In this document: one piece after another, positions 16,754 through 25,373 of the stretch
How positions within the stretch are numbered: the first letter of the stretch is position 1
Layout: every line of letters starts with the position of its first letter
DNA from: Aestuariirhabdus litorea
GTDB lineage: Bacteria > Pseudomonadota > Gammaproteobacteria > Pseudomonadales > Aestuariirhabdaceae
NCBI RefSeq assembly: GCF_003864255.1
Contig: NZ_QWEZ01000002.1
Coordinates: 496,001-560,000 of the forward strand
DNA: 64,000 bases
Direction: 5' to 3'
Translations under genes and position numbers: made by a program
The notes under the pieces: model-generated
Told to the model about the DNA's origin: nothing
Databases searched by the model: none
The model's input: only the letters and a program-made list of their open reading frames with translations

Positions 16754-18370
16754 GTGCTAAGCCATCAACCGCAAGCGGATTATGAACAGCTGTGGAGAGA
16801 CTTTCGCTGGCCCTCATCGACCGCCTACAACATCGGCGTGGATGTGTGCGATCGCTGGGCCAACAGCGATCCCGAACGCATTGCCCTGATCCATAAACTC
16901 CCCGGCGGAGGGTTGGAGGAGGTCAGCTTTGGGCAATTGAAGGAGCGCTCAAATCGACTCGCCAACCTGCTGACCCGGCTTGGGATCGGGGAGGGGGACC
17001 GGGTGGCGGTACTGCTGGGGCAGTGTCCGGAAACCGCCTTTAGCCACATCGCGATCTATAAGATGGCGGCTATCGCCGTCCCTCTGTTTTCGCTGTTTGA
17101 ACGGGATGCCCTGCTCTATCGCCTTAACGACTCAGGCTGCCGTGCGGTGGTGACCGACCGCATCGGGGCCGCCAAGCTGGCTGCGATCCGCGAACAGTTG
17201 CCGGCCCTGGAGCAGGTACTGGTGGTTGATGAAGTAGTAACCGATGAGCTTGACCTGCGTCAGGCGATGGCCCTGGAGTCCGATCAGTTCGAGCCGGTGG
17301 TCACCGGCGGGGAGACCCCGGCATTGATCATCTACACCTCGGGTACCACCGGTCAGCCTAAAGGGGCGCTGCATGGACATCAGGTGTTGCTGGGCCACCT
17401 GCCCGGGGTGGAATTGTCCCACAACTTTTTCCCGCAGCCGGGTGATCGGATCTGGACCCCTGCCGACTGGGCCTGGATCGGGGGTCTCTACGATGTCCTG
17501 CTGCCTGCCCTGCACCACGGGGTCACCGTGGTCGCGCACCGTATGCCGAAGTTTGACCCCGAGGGTGCGCTGCAGCTGATCGCCGACTTCGAGATACGCA
17601 ATCTCTTTATGCCGCCCACGGCCCTCAAGCTGCTGCGCACTCTGGGAGAGATCAGGGGGCGCTGGGCGCTGTCGCTGCGCACCATCGCCAGCGGCGGTGA
17701 ACCGCTGGGAGAGGAGCTGTTGCAGTGGGCCGAACAGCAGCTGGGGGTGAGAATCAACGAGTTTTACGGGCAGACCGAGTGCAACATGATCGTCTCCAAC
17801 TGTGAGGCGCTGATGCCGATCCGGGCCGGCTCGATGGGACGCCCCGCGCCGGGGCACCGGCTGGCGGTGGTGGATCCCGAGGGCCAGCCGCTGGGGGTGG
17901 GTGAGGTGGGGGTCGTGGCCGTCAAGCGACCGGACCCGGTGATGTTCCTCGGCTACTGGAACAACGAGCCGGCGACCCGGGCCAGGTTTGTCGGTGATTG
18001 GATGTTGACCGGGGACCTGGCTTACCAGGATGCCCAGGGCTACCTCTATTTCCAGGCCCGCGACGATGACCTGATCACCAGCGCGGGCTATCGCTTTGGG
18101 CCGGGTGAAATTGAAAACTGCCTGTTGTCCCACCCGGCGGTGCGCATGGTGGCGGTGGTGGGTAAGGCGGACCCCCTGCGAACCCAGATCGTAAAGGCGT
18201 TTGTGGTGCTGAATCGGGGGTATAGCGGCGATACCGAGCTGGTATCGGCACTGCAGGCCCATGTAAAAACGCGACTGGCGCCCCACGAATACCCCCGTGA
18301 AGTGGCCTTTGTGGAGAGCCTGCCGATGACGGTGACCGGCAAGATCATCCGTCGAGCACTGCGGGAGTGA
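16754..18370 (+). CDS. AMP-dependent acyl-CoA synthetase (acetyl/medium-chain type)
   Basis: 538 residues from a GTG with GAGGGAA upstream. It contains the full adenylate-forming set: the P-loop-like IIYTSGTTGQPKGALHGH (~ residue 193), the FYGQTECN motif that closes the active site (~335), TGDLAYQD (~420), and the C-terminal catalytic lysine in PMTVTGKIIRRALRE. The start (SSTAYNIGVDVCDRWA) fits acetyl-CoA-synthetase-like enzymes acting on short or medium acids rather than long-chain FadD. It activates a carboxylic acid to its CoA thioester at the cost of ATP. The neighbours do not show which acid. Confidence 0.9.
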   Translation: MLSHQPQADYEQLWRDFRWPSSTAYNIGVDVCDRWANSDPERIALIHKLPGGGLEEVSFGQLKERSNRLANLLTRLGIGEGDRVAVLLGQCPETAFSHIAIYKMAAIAVPLFSLFERDALLYRLNDSGCRAVVTDRIGAAKLAAIREQLPALEQVLVVDEVVTDELDLRQAMALESDQFEPVVTGGETPALIIYTSGTTGQPKGALHGHQVLLGHLPGVELSHNFFPQPGDRIWTPADWAWIGGLYDVLLPALHHGVTVVAHRMPKFDPEGALQLIADFEIRNLFMPPTALKLLRTLGEIRGRWALSLRTIASGGEPLGEELLQWAEQQLGVRINEFYGQTECNMIVSNCEALMPIRAGSMGRPAPGHRLAVVDPEGQPLGVGEVGVVAVKRPDPVMFLGYWNNEPATRARFVGDWMLTGDLAYQDAQGYLYFQARDDDLITSAGYRFGPGEIENCLLSHPAVRMVAVVGKADPLRTQIVKAFVVLNRGYSGDTELVSALQAHVKTRLAPHEYPREVAFVESLPMTVTGKIIRRALRE

Positions 18371-18393
18371 CCCCTGAAATCAAGAGCCGAGTG

Positions 18394-19071
18394 CTAGTGA
18401 GCACTTACCCAGGGATTTGAATCCCCCTGCCGGGCGGCGACCCGCTGGTTGCGGGTGCGCTCCCAGTCGCTCACCGGGTAGCGACGATGCCACTCCTCCA
18501 GCAGTCGGCGCTGGGCGGGGCTCATGCTGAGTCCATACTTCTGGTGCATATAGAGGCTGATGCGGGCGATCTCACCCCGCACCGCCTCCGGAGGCTCTAC
18601 CTTGCGCGCCTTGAAATCCACCTTGAAATCGCAGCGCCCATAACGCTGCGGGGAGGGTCCCAGCAGGGAAAAGCGGAAGTTGGAGCGGTCGCCGTTGATC
18701 TCGCCGATCGCCGGCACCAGGTTGTGCAGGTCGGCCTCCATGCGATTGAACACCGGATCCTGGCGACAGCCTTTGCGCCCCCCCTCCTGCCAGCACTGGC
18801 GTTGGTGGCCCAGTGTCCAGGCGGGCACCACATGTTCCCACTCGATCCGTTCGGCACGCCGGGGCTGTTTGCGCACCTGGTAGCCGCAAGAGGCGAGGTC
18901 CGGAACCAGCTTCTTACCCTGGGTCTGGTAGCGGCAGTTGCAGTAGAAGCTGCTGGGATTGTCGGCATAGATTTCGCGGGCCTCGCGCTTGGCGGCGCTG
19001 AAGGTGTCCGCGGCGAGCAGCAGGCTGGGGGAGAACAGGAACAGACACAACAGGGTGCGCAAAGGGGGCAT
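18394..19071 (-). CDS. endA: Endonuclease I (periplasmic/secreted DNase)
   Basis: 225 residues from ATG 19071, chosen because it gives a signal peptide ([21 protein letters not shown]) and the usual family length; the open frame runs further upstream without support. The endonuclease I signature is present: the Cys-rich start FYCNCRYQ, the beta-beta-alpha metal motif [11 protein letters not shown] with catalytic His, [23 protein letters not shown], and [14 protein letters not shown]. Several cysteines suggest disulfides, so it acts outside the cytoplasm. Known homologues degrade double-stranded DNA in the periplasm or medium. It is convergent with the acyl-CoA synthetase gene. Confidence 0.93.
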   Translation of the reverse strand: MPPLRTLLCLFLFSPSLLLAADTFSAAKREAREIYADNPSSFYCNCRYQTQGKKLVPDLASCGYQVRKQPRRAERIEWEHVVPAWTLGHQRQCWQEGGRKGCRQDPVFNRMEADLHNLVPAIGEINGDRSNFRFSLLGPSPQRYGRCDFKVDFKARKVEPPEAVRGEIARISLYMHQKYGLSMSPAQRRLLEEWHRRYPVSDWERTRNQRVAARQGDSNPWVSAH

Positions 19072-19446
19072 CGGCAGACTCAACACAGCACAGGGGAAAG
19101 AACGCACGGAGCGACGCAGTGGGGTGATTATCCGCTGTGCCAGCGGCGCTGTAAATTGGCTCGGGGCCGTTGAGTGAAAACCAGACTGGGAAGGGGAGCG
19201 TGACGTAGTCGTTGTCGTCGCCGGGCACCGTGGAGTAGGCCAGGGATAAAAAGAGAGTGAACAGTGGAAAAGCCGCAATGGCGGATTCCATCCCAGGATC
19301 GGGTCGGCTTTTTAGGGTGAAAATACTGGCGTGGTTACGCGCCTCTGTTATTCGGGCACCGCATAGGGCGGGCGCGCTTACACCCACCCTGAATGCCAAC
19401 CGGGACAGAGGACGGTATGATGGACTCCCCGAGCAGGAGAGAGCAG
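19072..19446. other. 375-base region between divergent endA and the metallochaperone-like gene
   Basis: No convincing gene. A minus-strand frame at about 19090-19290 reads a hydrophobic stretch ([17 protein letters not shown]) after an ATG at 19288 but then runs on into endA in a different frame, so it is probably chance. The region should hold promoters for both flanking genes. Confidence 0.45.
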
Positions 19447-19878
19447 ATGACCCAGTGTTGCAAAAAACCAGCGCCGCAACGCGCATCAATACGCTGCAGT
19501 GCTTGCGGTGGTGCGTTACAGGCGGTGGAGGCAAGGACCCTGCTGCATCTGTTGCGGGCCCCCTTCAACCAGGCGCTGGTTGAACAGGGCTACTATTTTT
19601 GTGCCAACGCCGACTGCGACCGGGTATACCAGGGGGAGGATGGTTGCGGCTATTCGCGAGAGCAGCTGCGGCTTGAGGTGGGGCAAAAGTCGAGAGACCC
19701 CAAGCGTATGCTTTGCTACTGCTTTGATATTAATCTGGAGCGAGTGATGGCCGAGCGCGCGCAGTGCGGGGAAAGCGCCAGCCGGGCTTTTGTGGTGGAG
19801 CAGACCGGACAGGGGCGCTGCGCCTGCGAGATTCGTAACCCCTCCGGGCGTTGCTGCCTCAAGGAGTTTCCGCGATAA
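19447..19878 (+). CDS. CopZ-type zinc-ribbon / [2Fe-2S] metallochaperone-like protein
   Basis: 143 residues from ATG 19447, which has AGGAGAG six bases upstream. Two cysteine groups are visible. The N-terminal half has CSACGGAL, then YYFCANADCDRVYQ, a zinc-ribbon-like arrangement. The C-terminal half has MLCYCFDINLERV and then RCACEIRNPSGRCCL, matching the [2Fe-2S]-binding part of the Archaeoglobus CopZ family. Such proteins in bacteria are annotated as putative iron-sulfur metallochaperones. They usually lack or carry separately the heavy-metal-associated domain; no GMTCxxC is seen here. Copper or mercury handling is suggested by the family but not shown. It is not in the copper operon, 3.4 kb away. 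Confidence 0.8.
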   Translation: MTQCCKKPAPQRASIRCSACGGALQAVEARTLLHLLRAPFNQALVEQGYYFCANADCDRVYQGEDGCGYSREQLRLEVGQKSRDPKRMLCYCFDINLERVMAERAQCGESASRAFVVEQTGQGRCACEIRNPSGRCCLKEFPR

Positions 19879-19883
19879 GGGGC

Positions 19884-20168
19884 TTAGGGCAGGGCGGTAT
19901 GGTGACCGGCGACCCGGTAGGCTTTGCCGGAGCGCTCAAGCCGCAGGGTCAGGCAGCGCTCCTCGTTACTGGGGTCCTCCGCATCCTGATACAGCAGGGT
20001 CAGTTTGCCCGCCGATTCGTCCCAGAAGGCTCGCTCGAATGTCCAGCGGATGCCACTGCTTTGTTGGTGGGAGCTGGCCAATTCGGCACACTGTCCGGGC
20101 TTGAGTCCCGCCTGGGTAAGCTCCTTCTCGTTTTGCAGCAGCACCAGCTGCCGGGAAAGTCGAATCAC
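19884..20168 (-). CDS. Small hypothetical protein
   Basis: 94 residues from a GTG with CAGGAG seven bases upstream, which supports it as a true gene. It has no signal or membrane segment. It reads like a small alpha/beta protein (WTFERAFWDESAGKLTLLYQD, CLTLRLERSGKAYRVAG). I do not recognise the family. It is convergent with the metallochaperone-like gene, five bases apart, and divergent from purC. Confidence 0.55.
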   Translation of the reverse strand: MIRLSRQLVLLQNEKELTQAGLKPGQCAELASSHQQSSGIRWTFERAFWDESAGKLTLLYQDAEDPSNEERCLTLRLERSGKAYRVAGHHTALP

Positions 20169-20375
20169 GCTGCGCTCCTGGGTTGGGTGGGTCAGTGTAA
20201 AAAAAAATCACGGCGAAAGATACGCAGCAGGGCGGCGCGGGGAAGCATCGCGCTCGGGCGCGCATGGTCGCCAGCCAGAGTCAGGTTTTCGCCGCGTAGC
20301 ATGGACTCGGGGCGTGGCGAAGGGTAGTATTTCGCCGGAATTTTGAGCAATAACCCCTTGTTACAGGACCGCGCC
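20169..20375 (+). promoter_or_regulatory. purC upstream region with alternative inverted repeats
   Basis: CGGCGAAA at 20211-20218 can pair with TTTTCGCCG at 20286-20294 or with GTATTTCGCCG at 20327-20337, and the last pairing extends through GATAC/GTAT. The two pairings exclude each other, and the second ends close to the purC start. No match to the known PurR operator was found. Confidence 0.35.
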
Positions 20376-21479
20376 ATGAGCCTCGCCAACAAAGTACTGG
20401 CAGTGAATAATGATCTGCCCATCCGCACCAACAGCCCTGTCCACAGCGGCAAAGTACGCTCCGTCTACTGGCTGACCGATGCCGATAGCCAACGCCTGAT
20501 CCGCGAGCGTGGATACGATGTCGCCAGTGACGCACCGCTGGCGATCATGGTGATCAGCGATCGTATCTCCGCCTTTGACTGCATCTGGCACGGTGAGGGC
20601 GGGATGAACGGTGTACCGGGCAAGGGGGCCGCGCTTAACGCGATCTCCAACCACTGGTTCAAACTGTTCCGCGAACAGGGCTTGGCCGACAGCCATATCC
20701 TGGAGATTCCCCACCCCTTCGTATGGATTGTACAGAAGGCGCGTCCGGTGATGATTGAGGCGATCTGTCGCCAGTACATTACCGGCTCCATGTGGCGTGC
20801 TTACTCCAAGGGCGAGCGCGAGTTCTGCGGCATCCGTATTGCCGAGGGGCTGGATAAGGACCAGCGCCTGCCGGAATTGCTGATTACCCCCTCCACCAAG
20901 GGCATTCTCAAGGGTATCCCCGGGGTGCCCGAGGCGGACGACGTCAACATCACCCGCCAGAATATCGAGGATAACTTCGAGGCGTTCAATTTCAGCCGCA
21001 AGGAGGATATCGATTACTACGAGCGACTGCTGAAGGAGGGCTTCGATGTGATCAGTGCCGAGCTGGAGAAGCTTGACCAGATCTTCGTTGATACCAAGTT
21101 CGAGTTCGGTTACGTCACCGATGCCAGTGGTCAGGAGAAACTGATCTACATGGACGAGGTGGGAACCCCTGACTCCTCCCGCATCTGGGACGGCGCCAGC
21201 TACCGCGAAGGCAAGGTGGTGGAGAACTCCAAGGAGGGCTTCCGTCAGCTGCTGCTGAACCATTTCCCCGATCCGGACATCCTGCTTAACAAGGATCGCA
21301 TGGCCGAGCGCCAGGCGTTGGCACAGGACAACGCGCTTCCGGAGTCGGTGTTGATGGCGGTCTCCAAGACCTACGTGGATATTGCGGAGAAGATTACCGG
21401 CCAGACGTTGGTGATGTCGGACAACCCCAAGGCGGAGATTATCGAGATTCTTCGGGACCAGTTTGGTCTTATTGACTAG
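20376..21479 (+). CDS. purC: Phosphoribosylaminoimidazole-succinocarboxamide synthase
   Basis: 367 residues from ATG 20376. SAICAR synthase joins CAIR and aspartate with ATP in purine synthesis. Signature segments are [11 protein letters not shown] at the nucleotide-binding start, [30 protein letters not shown], and the acidic [15 protein letters not shown]...[12 protein letters not shown] metal/substrate region. This is the longer form found in Vibrio, Shewanella and relatives, not the ~237-residue E. coli form. An in-frame start at 20343 would add eleven unlikely residues. A GC-rich hairpin follows the stop. Confidence 0.96.
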   Translation: MSLANKVLAVNNDLPIRTNSPVHSGKVRSVYWLTDADSQRLIRERGYDVASDAPLAIMVISDRISAFDCIWHGEGGMNGVPGKGAALNAISNHWFKLFREQGLADSHILEIPHPFVWIVQKARPVMIEAICRQYITGSMWRAYSKGEREFCGIRIAEGLDKDQRLPELLITPSTKGILKGIPGVPEADDVNITRQNIEDNFEAFNFSRKEDIDYYERLLKEGFDVISAELEKLDQIFVDTKFEFGYVTDASGQEKLIYMDEVGTPDSSRIWDGASYREGKVVENSKEGFRQLLLNHFPDPDILLNKDRMAERQALAQDNALPESVLMAVSKTYVDIAEKITGQTLVMSDNPKAEIIEILRDQFGLID

Positions 21480-21501
21480 ATAGCGACCGCCTTGCGGTCA
21501 T

Positions 21502-21523
21502 CGCGGGGGAGCTCTCCCCCGCG
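21502..21523. terminator. Palindromic hairpin between convergent purC and glutamine-synthetase-like gene
   Basis: A perfect 22-base palindrome (CGCGGGGGAG followed by its complement) gives a ten-base GC-rich stem with a minimal loop. TTCTT follows on the plus strand, so it probably ends purC transcription and may act both ways. Confidence 0.7.
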
Positions 21524-21544
21524 TTCTTGCTGACCGGGCTGCAC

Positions 21545-22915
21545 CTAAACGGTGCGCAGATACCATTTGTACTCCAGGTCGGAGATCGACTTTTCGAACT
21601 CCACCATTTCGTGCTCCTTACAGATGCAGTAGGTGTCCAGGAAGTGCTTGCCGAGATAGCTGATCAGCGGCTCCGACTCCTCCAGCAAGCGTAGTGCGTC
21701 ACGCAGGTTGTCCGCCAGGCTCGGCTCGAGCTGCTTGTAGGCGTTGCCGCGCAGCACCGGGGGGCACTCCATGCGGTTGACCACCCCATGGTGGATGCCG
21801 GCCAGGATCGAGGCCATCACCAGGTAGGGGTTGGCGTCGGCGCCGGAGACCCTGTGCTCAATGCGAGTGGCGGCGCGGTCGCCGGCCGGAATCCGCAGCG
21901 CGGTGGTCCGGTTATCCACTCCCCAGCTGGGGGTGTTGGGGGTGTAGAAGTCGGGCGAAAAGCGGCGGTAGCTGTTGACGTTGGGGCAGAACAGCGCCAT
22001 CGAGGCTGGCATCAGCTCCAGCAGTCCCGCCAGGGCATGCATCATCAACGGCGTAAAGCTACCGTCGGCGTTGGCAAAGGCGTTCTCACCCAGGGCATCG
22101 AGTACGCTGACATGGATGTGCATACCGTTACCGGCAAGGTCTGGATAGGGCTTGGCCATAAAGGTGGCTTCGAAACCGTGCTTGGTAGCGATGCTCTTGA
22201 TCACCCGCTTGAGCAGGATACCGTGGTCGCAGGCGGCCATGGGGTCGTCCACGTGGTGCAGGTTGACCTCGAATTGCCCCGGGGCGTATTCGGCAATGAT
22301 GGTGTCGGCAGGAATGCCCTGTTGTTGCGCGCTGTGGATCACATCTTCGAGGAAGTCTGCATAGTCATCCAGGTCATCCATCGAGTAGACTTGGGTGTTG
22401 TTCTCTCGCTTTCCCGACACCGGGGAGAGCGGTGGTTGCGGGGTGAGCTCGGGTGAGAATTCCTTGTCCAGCAGATAGAACTCCATCTCGACGGCGACCA
22501 CCGGCTTGACCCCCAGCTCCTTGAAGCGCTCTACCACTCCGGCCAGTACCTGGCGGGGGTTGATCAAAATAGGGGTGCGGTCTGCTTCGTGCATGGTCAT
22601 CAGCACTTGGGCGGTCGGGCGTCGCTGCCAGGGCACCAACGCCAACGTCCCGGGAACGGGGTAGCAATACTTGTCGGCGTCACCGGTGTCCAGGCCAACA
22701 CCGGTTTCCTCAACGGTGTTACCGCGGATATCGAGGGAGAAGAGCGACTCTGGAAGGCAGATCCCTTTGCTATAGGCCTTGGCCAGCACGGAGGGGTCGA
22801 CGCGCTTACCGCGGATGACGCCGTTCATGTCAGGGATCAACAGATCAATGGTGGTGAGTTCGGGGTGCTGTGCTAAAAAATCCGCCCCCTCTTCCTTATA
22901 GTCCGCAGAGTGCAT
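21545..22915 (-). CDS. spuI: Glutamine-synthetase-like gamma-glutamylpolyamine synthetase
   Basis: 456 residues from ATG 22915, with AGGT about nine bases upstream. It has the GS fold: N-terminal beta-grasp (IDLLIPDMNGVIRGKRV), catalytic-domain metal ligands in VAVEMEFYLL and EYAPGQFEVNL, ATP site (AKPYPDLAGNGMHIHVS), and SWGVDNRTTALRIP with DANPYL. It belongs to the PuuA/Spu branch, which links glutamate to putrescine or other amines instead of ammonia. It is transcribed away from the puuD/spuA gene across a 282-base region with direct repeats. Pseudomonas keeps a comparable extra synthetase (spuI) next to spuAB. Substrate choice between the two synthetases here cannot be read from sequence. 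Confidence 0.9.
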   Translation of the reverse strand: MHSADYKEEGADFLAQHPELTTIDLLIPDMNGVIRGKRVDPSVLAKAYSKGICLPESLFSLDIRGNTVEETGVGLDTGDADKYCYPVPGTLALVPWQRRPTAQVLMTMHEADRTPILINPRQVLAGVVERFKELGVKPVVAVEMEFYLLDKEFSPELTPQPPLSPVSGKRENNTQVYSMDDLDDYADFLEDVIHSAQQQGIPADTIIAEYAPGQFEVNLHHVDDPMAACDHGILLKRVIKSIATKHGFEATFMAKPYPDLAGNGMHIHVSVLDALGENAFANADGSFTPLMMHALAGLLELMPASMALFCPNVNSYRRFSPDFYTPNTPSWGVDNRTTALRIPAGDRAATRIEHRVSGADANPYLVMASILAGIHHGVVNRMECPPVLRGNAYKQLEPSLADNLRDALRLLEESEPLISYLGKHFLDTYCICKEHEMVEFEKSISDLEYKWYLRTV

Positions 22916-23027
22916 TCGGGTTACCTGTTTGTAAAATATATTTATCAATGTATGTTTGAAATTCAGTGAATCCTAAGGCGCTATCAAAGTCAAGCGAGGG
23001 GCGCTTAGGTCAAGGGCTGGATCGCTA

Positions 23028-23076
23028 TTTTATGCACCAAACTGGCAACCATAAACCCTTTTTATGCACAAAATGG
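23028..23076. promoter_or_regulatory. Direct repeats TTTTATGCAC in the polyamine divergent promoter
   Basis: TTTTATGCACCAAACTGG (23028-23045) and TTTTATGCACAAAATGG (23060-23076) are near-identical and spaced 32 bases apart, about three helical turns. They lie in the 282-base gap between the divergent spuI- and spuA-like genes. This looks like a pair of operator half-sites for a polyamine-responsive regulator; no such gene is in the window. Confidence 0.55.
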
Positions 23077-23197
23077 AAGCGCGGGTCGATTTTTTCAAGA
23101 GGCTCGACCTTGGCGCAGAAAGAATCTTTGTGTTGCATTTTTTTTAATGATATCGTGTGAAAAATCGAACAATAACTATGCAAGCCAGGGTAGATGT

Positions 23198-23980
23198 ATG
23201 TCCAGCAACAACGCAGTAAGCCACGGTAAACCTATGGTGGGTATCTCTGCCTGCACTCGCCAGCTGGGCATTCACCCTTTTCATGTGGCGGGCCACAAGT
23301 ACATTGCGGGCGTGGTGCAGGGTTCCGACGTTCTGCCGGTGATCATCCCGTCGCTGGGAGAGGGGCTGGATGTCAAAGCTACTCTGGCAAGGCTCGACGG
23401 TCTGCTGCTGACGGGATCTTACTCCATGGTTCAGCCCCATCTTTACGGTGCGAACAGCAGTGTTGACCCCTCCGAATACGACCTTGGACGGGATGCCACC
23501 ACCTTGCCCCTGATTCGCGAAGCGATCGCCAGCGGCGTACCGATCCTGGCGATCTGTCGTGGCTTTCAGGAGATGAATGTTGCCTTTGGTGGCACTTTGC
23601 ATCAACGCTTGCACGAGGTAGGCGGCTACCAGGAGCACCGCGAAGATAAAGAGCAGACCATCGACCAGCAGTATGCGGTTGCGCATCCGGTGGCCATTCA
23701 ACCGGGTGGCGTGCTCGCCTCTCTGGTGGACGGAGAGTCGGCGATGGTGAACTCATTGCATACACAGGGGGTGGACCGTCTTGGCGACGGTCTGCGGGTA
23801 GAGGCGTGCGCAGAAGATGGATTGGTGGAAGCCTTTTCTGTCGAAGGTGCTCCTGCATTCAGCTTGGCTGTGCAGTGGCACCCGGAATGGAAAGTGGCCG
23901 AGCATCCCTTTTATCACGCCATATTTACTGCCTTTGGTGACGCCTGTCGCCGGAGGGCCCAAGAGAACAATCGAGGTTAA
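23198..23980 (+). CDS. spuA: Gamma-glutamyl-GABA (or glutamylated amine) hydrolase, class I amidotransferase
   Basis: 260 residues from ATG 23198; a start at 23147 is possible but lacks a site. Peptidase C26 / class I glutamine amidotransferase fold. The nucleophile is in LAICRGFQEMN (~ residue 125), with oxyanion residues in GLLLTGS, and the catalytic His-x-Glu in AVQWHPEW near residue 230. In the Puu pathway this enzyme frees GABA from gamma-glutamyl-GABA. It is the first gene of a plus-strand series; the next gene starts two bases after its stop. The equivalent in E. coli is puuD. Confidence 0.92.
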   Translation: MSSNNAVSHGKPMVGISACTRQLGIHPFHVAGHKYIAGVVQGSDVLPVIIPSLGEGLDVKATLARLDGLLLTGSYSMVQPHLYGANSSVDPSEYDLGRDATTLPLIREAIASGVPILAICRGFQEMNVAFGGTLHQRLHEVGGYQEHREDKEQTIDQQYAVAHPVAIQPGGVLASLVDGESAMVNSLHTQGVDRLGDGLRVEACAEDGLVEAFSVEGAPAFSLAVQWHPEWKVAEHPFYHAIFTAFGDACRRRAQENNRG

Positions 23981-23982
23981 TC

Positions 23983-25329
23983 ATGGAAGCCATAGAGAAC
24001 TGGCTTAAAGAAAACGGCATCACGGAAGTGGAGTGCCTGGTTGCAGACTTTACCGGTATTGCCCGCGGAAAGATCATGCCAGCCAACAAGTTTATGCGCG
24101 AGCGCGGCATTCGCCTGCCGGAGTCGGTCGCCCTGCAGAGTGTCACCGGTGACTATGTTGCCGATGATCTCTATTACAAGCTGATCGATCCTGCCGAGAT
24201 CGATATGCGCCTGCACCCCGACGAGAACGCGATGTTCCTGGTGCCCTGGGCGCTGGAACCGACCGCTCAGATCATTCACGACACCTACGACAAGCAGGGC
24301 AACCCGATTGAGTTGTGCCCGCGCAATGTCTTGAAAAAGGTGATGGCTCTATACGAAGCCAAGGGCTGGAGCCCGGTGGTGGCGCCGGAGTTGGAGTTTT
24401 ACCTGACCAAGCCCTGCAACGACCCTGACCTGCCGTTGGAACCACCTGTTGGGCGCTCGGGGCGCCAGGAGAGTGGTCGCCAGTCCTTCAGCATCGATGC
24501 GGCCAACGAATACGATCCCCTGTTTGAGGATGTGTACGACTACGCCGAGGCGATGGGACTGGATGTGGATACCCTGATCCATGAAGAGGGAACCGCGCAG
24601 ATGGAGATCAACTTCCTGCACGGAGACCCGGTTAACCTGGCGGATCAGGTGTTCCTGTTTAAGCGTGTGGTGCGTGAAGCCGCACTGAAGCATGATGTGC
24701 GGGCCACCTTTATGGCGAAACCGGTGGAGGACGAGCCGGGCAGTTCCATGCACGTGCACCAGAGCCTGATGGACACCAAGACCGGCAAAAACCTGTTCAG
24801 CAATGCCGACGGTACCCGCTCTGAACTCTTTATGAACTACATTGCCGGCCTGCAGAAATATATTCCATTCACCATGCCGCTGTTTGCCCCCAACGTGAAC
24901 TCTTACCGCCGCCTGCTGCCGGATACCTCGGCGCCGGTGAACGTGGAGTGGGGAGAGGATAACCGTACTGTCGCCCTGCGCGTACCGGACTCTGGCCCCG
25001 AGGCGCTGCGGATCGAAAACCGCATTGCCGGTGCCGACGCTAACCCCTATTTGGCGCTGGCCGCCACGCTGCTCTGCGGATACATGGGCATTATGGAGGG
25101 GTTGCAGCCGAGCAAGCCTGCCTCCGGTAGTGCCTACAAGATCCGCGACCGAAACATGCCGGTTCACCTTGAGCATGCGTTGGAGAAAATGGAAAGCAGC
25201 GAGGAGATTAAAGCCATGCTGGGTGAAAAGTTCATCCGGGCTTATGTCGCTGTAAAGCGCGCGGAGTATGAAAACTTCAAACGGGTCATCAGCTCCTGGG
25301 AGCGAGAATACCTGCTGTTGACCGTATAA
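23983..25329 (+). CDS. spuB: Gamma-glutamylputrescine synthetase (glutamine synthetase family)
   Basis: 448 residues with GAGGT six bases before the ATG. GS-family signatures are VAPELEFYLTKP, GTAQMEINFLHGD, TFMAKPVEDEPGSSMHVHQS, EWGEDNRTVALRVP and GADANPYLALAATLL. It would activate the glutamate gamma-carboxyl with ATP and attach it to putrescine or a related amine, the first step of the glutamylated route. It is clearly related to, but well diverged from, the synthetase encoded on the other side of the promoter, so the locus holds two such enzymes, as in Pseudomonas. Confidence 0.92.
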   Translation: MEAIENWLKENGITEVECLVADFTGIARGKIMPANKFMRERGIRLPESVALQSVTGDYVADDLYYKLIDPAEIDMRLHPDENAMFLVPWALEPTAQIIHDTYDKQGNPIELCPRNVLKKVMALYEAKGWSPVVAPELEFYLTKPCNDPDLPLEPPVGRSGRQESGRQSFSIDAANEYDPLFEDVYDYAEAMGLDVDTLIHEEGTAQMEINFLHGDPVNLADQVFLFKRVVREAALKHDVRATFMAKPVEDEPGSSMHVHQSLMDTKTGKNLFSNADGTRSELFMNYIAGLQKYIPFTMPLFAPNVNSYRRLLPDTSAPVNVEWGEDNRTVALRVPDSGPEALRIENRIAGADANPYLALAATLLCGYMGIMEGLQPSKPASGSAYKIRDRNMPVHLEHALEKMESSEEIKAMLGEKFIRAYVAVKRAEYENFKRVISSWEREYLLLTV

Positions 25330-25373
25330 CGAGACGGCGTGATGAAGCGCCCAATGAACACTTTAGGTGAACT

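Noticed and set aside
17132-18286. 384-codon minus-strand frame opposite the acyl-CoA synthetase
   Set aside because: Antisense shadow; the synthetase has all motifs and a good start.
18914-19534. 206-codon minus-strand frame overlapping the endA start
   Set aside because: Part is a frame-shifted reading of endA; the hydrophobic stretch near 19230-19290 lacks a ribosome site.
20280-20300. PurR box before purC
   Set aside because: GGTTTTCGCCG shares only part of the known operator and lacks its palindromic half.
23100-23145. Possible sigma-54 promoter (TTGGCGC ... TGTTGCA) before spuA
   Set aside because: The GG and GC elements are about 23 bases apart, far more than the spacing sigma-54 requires.
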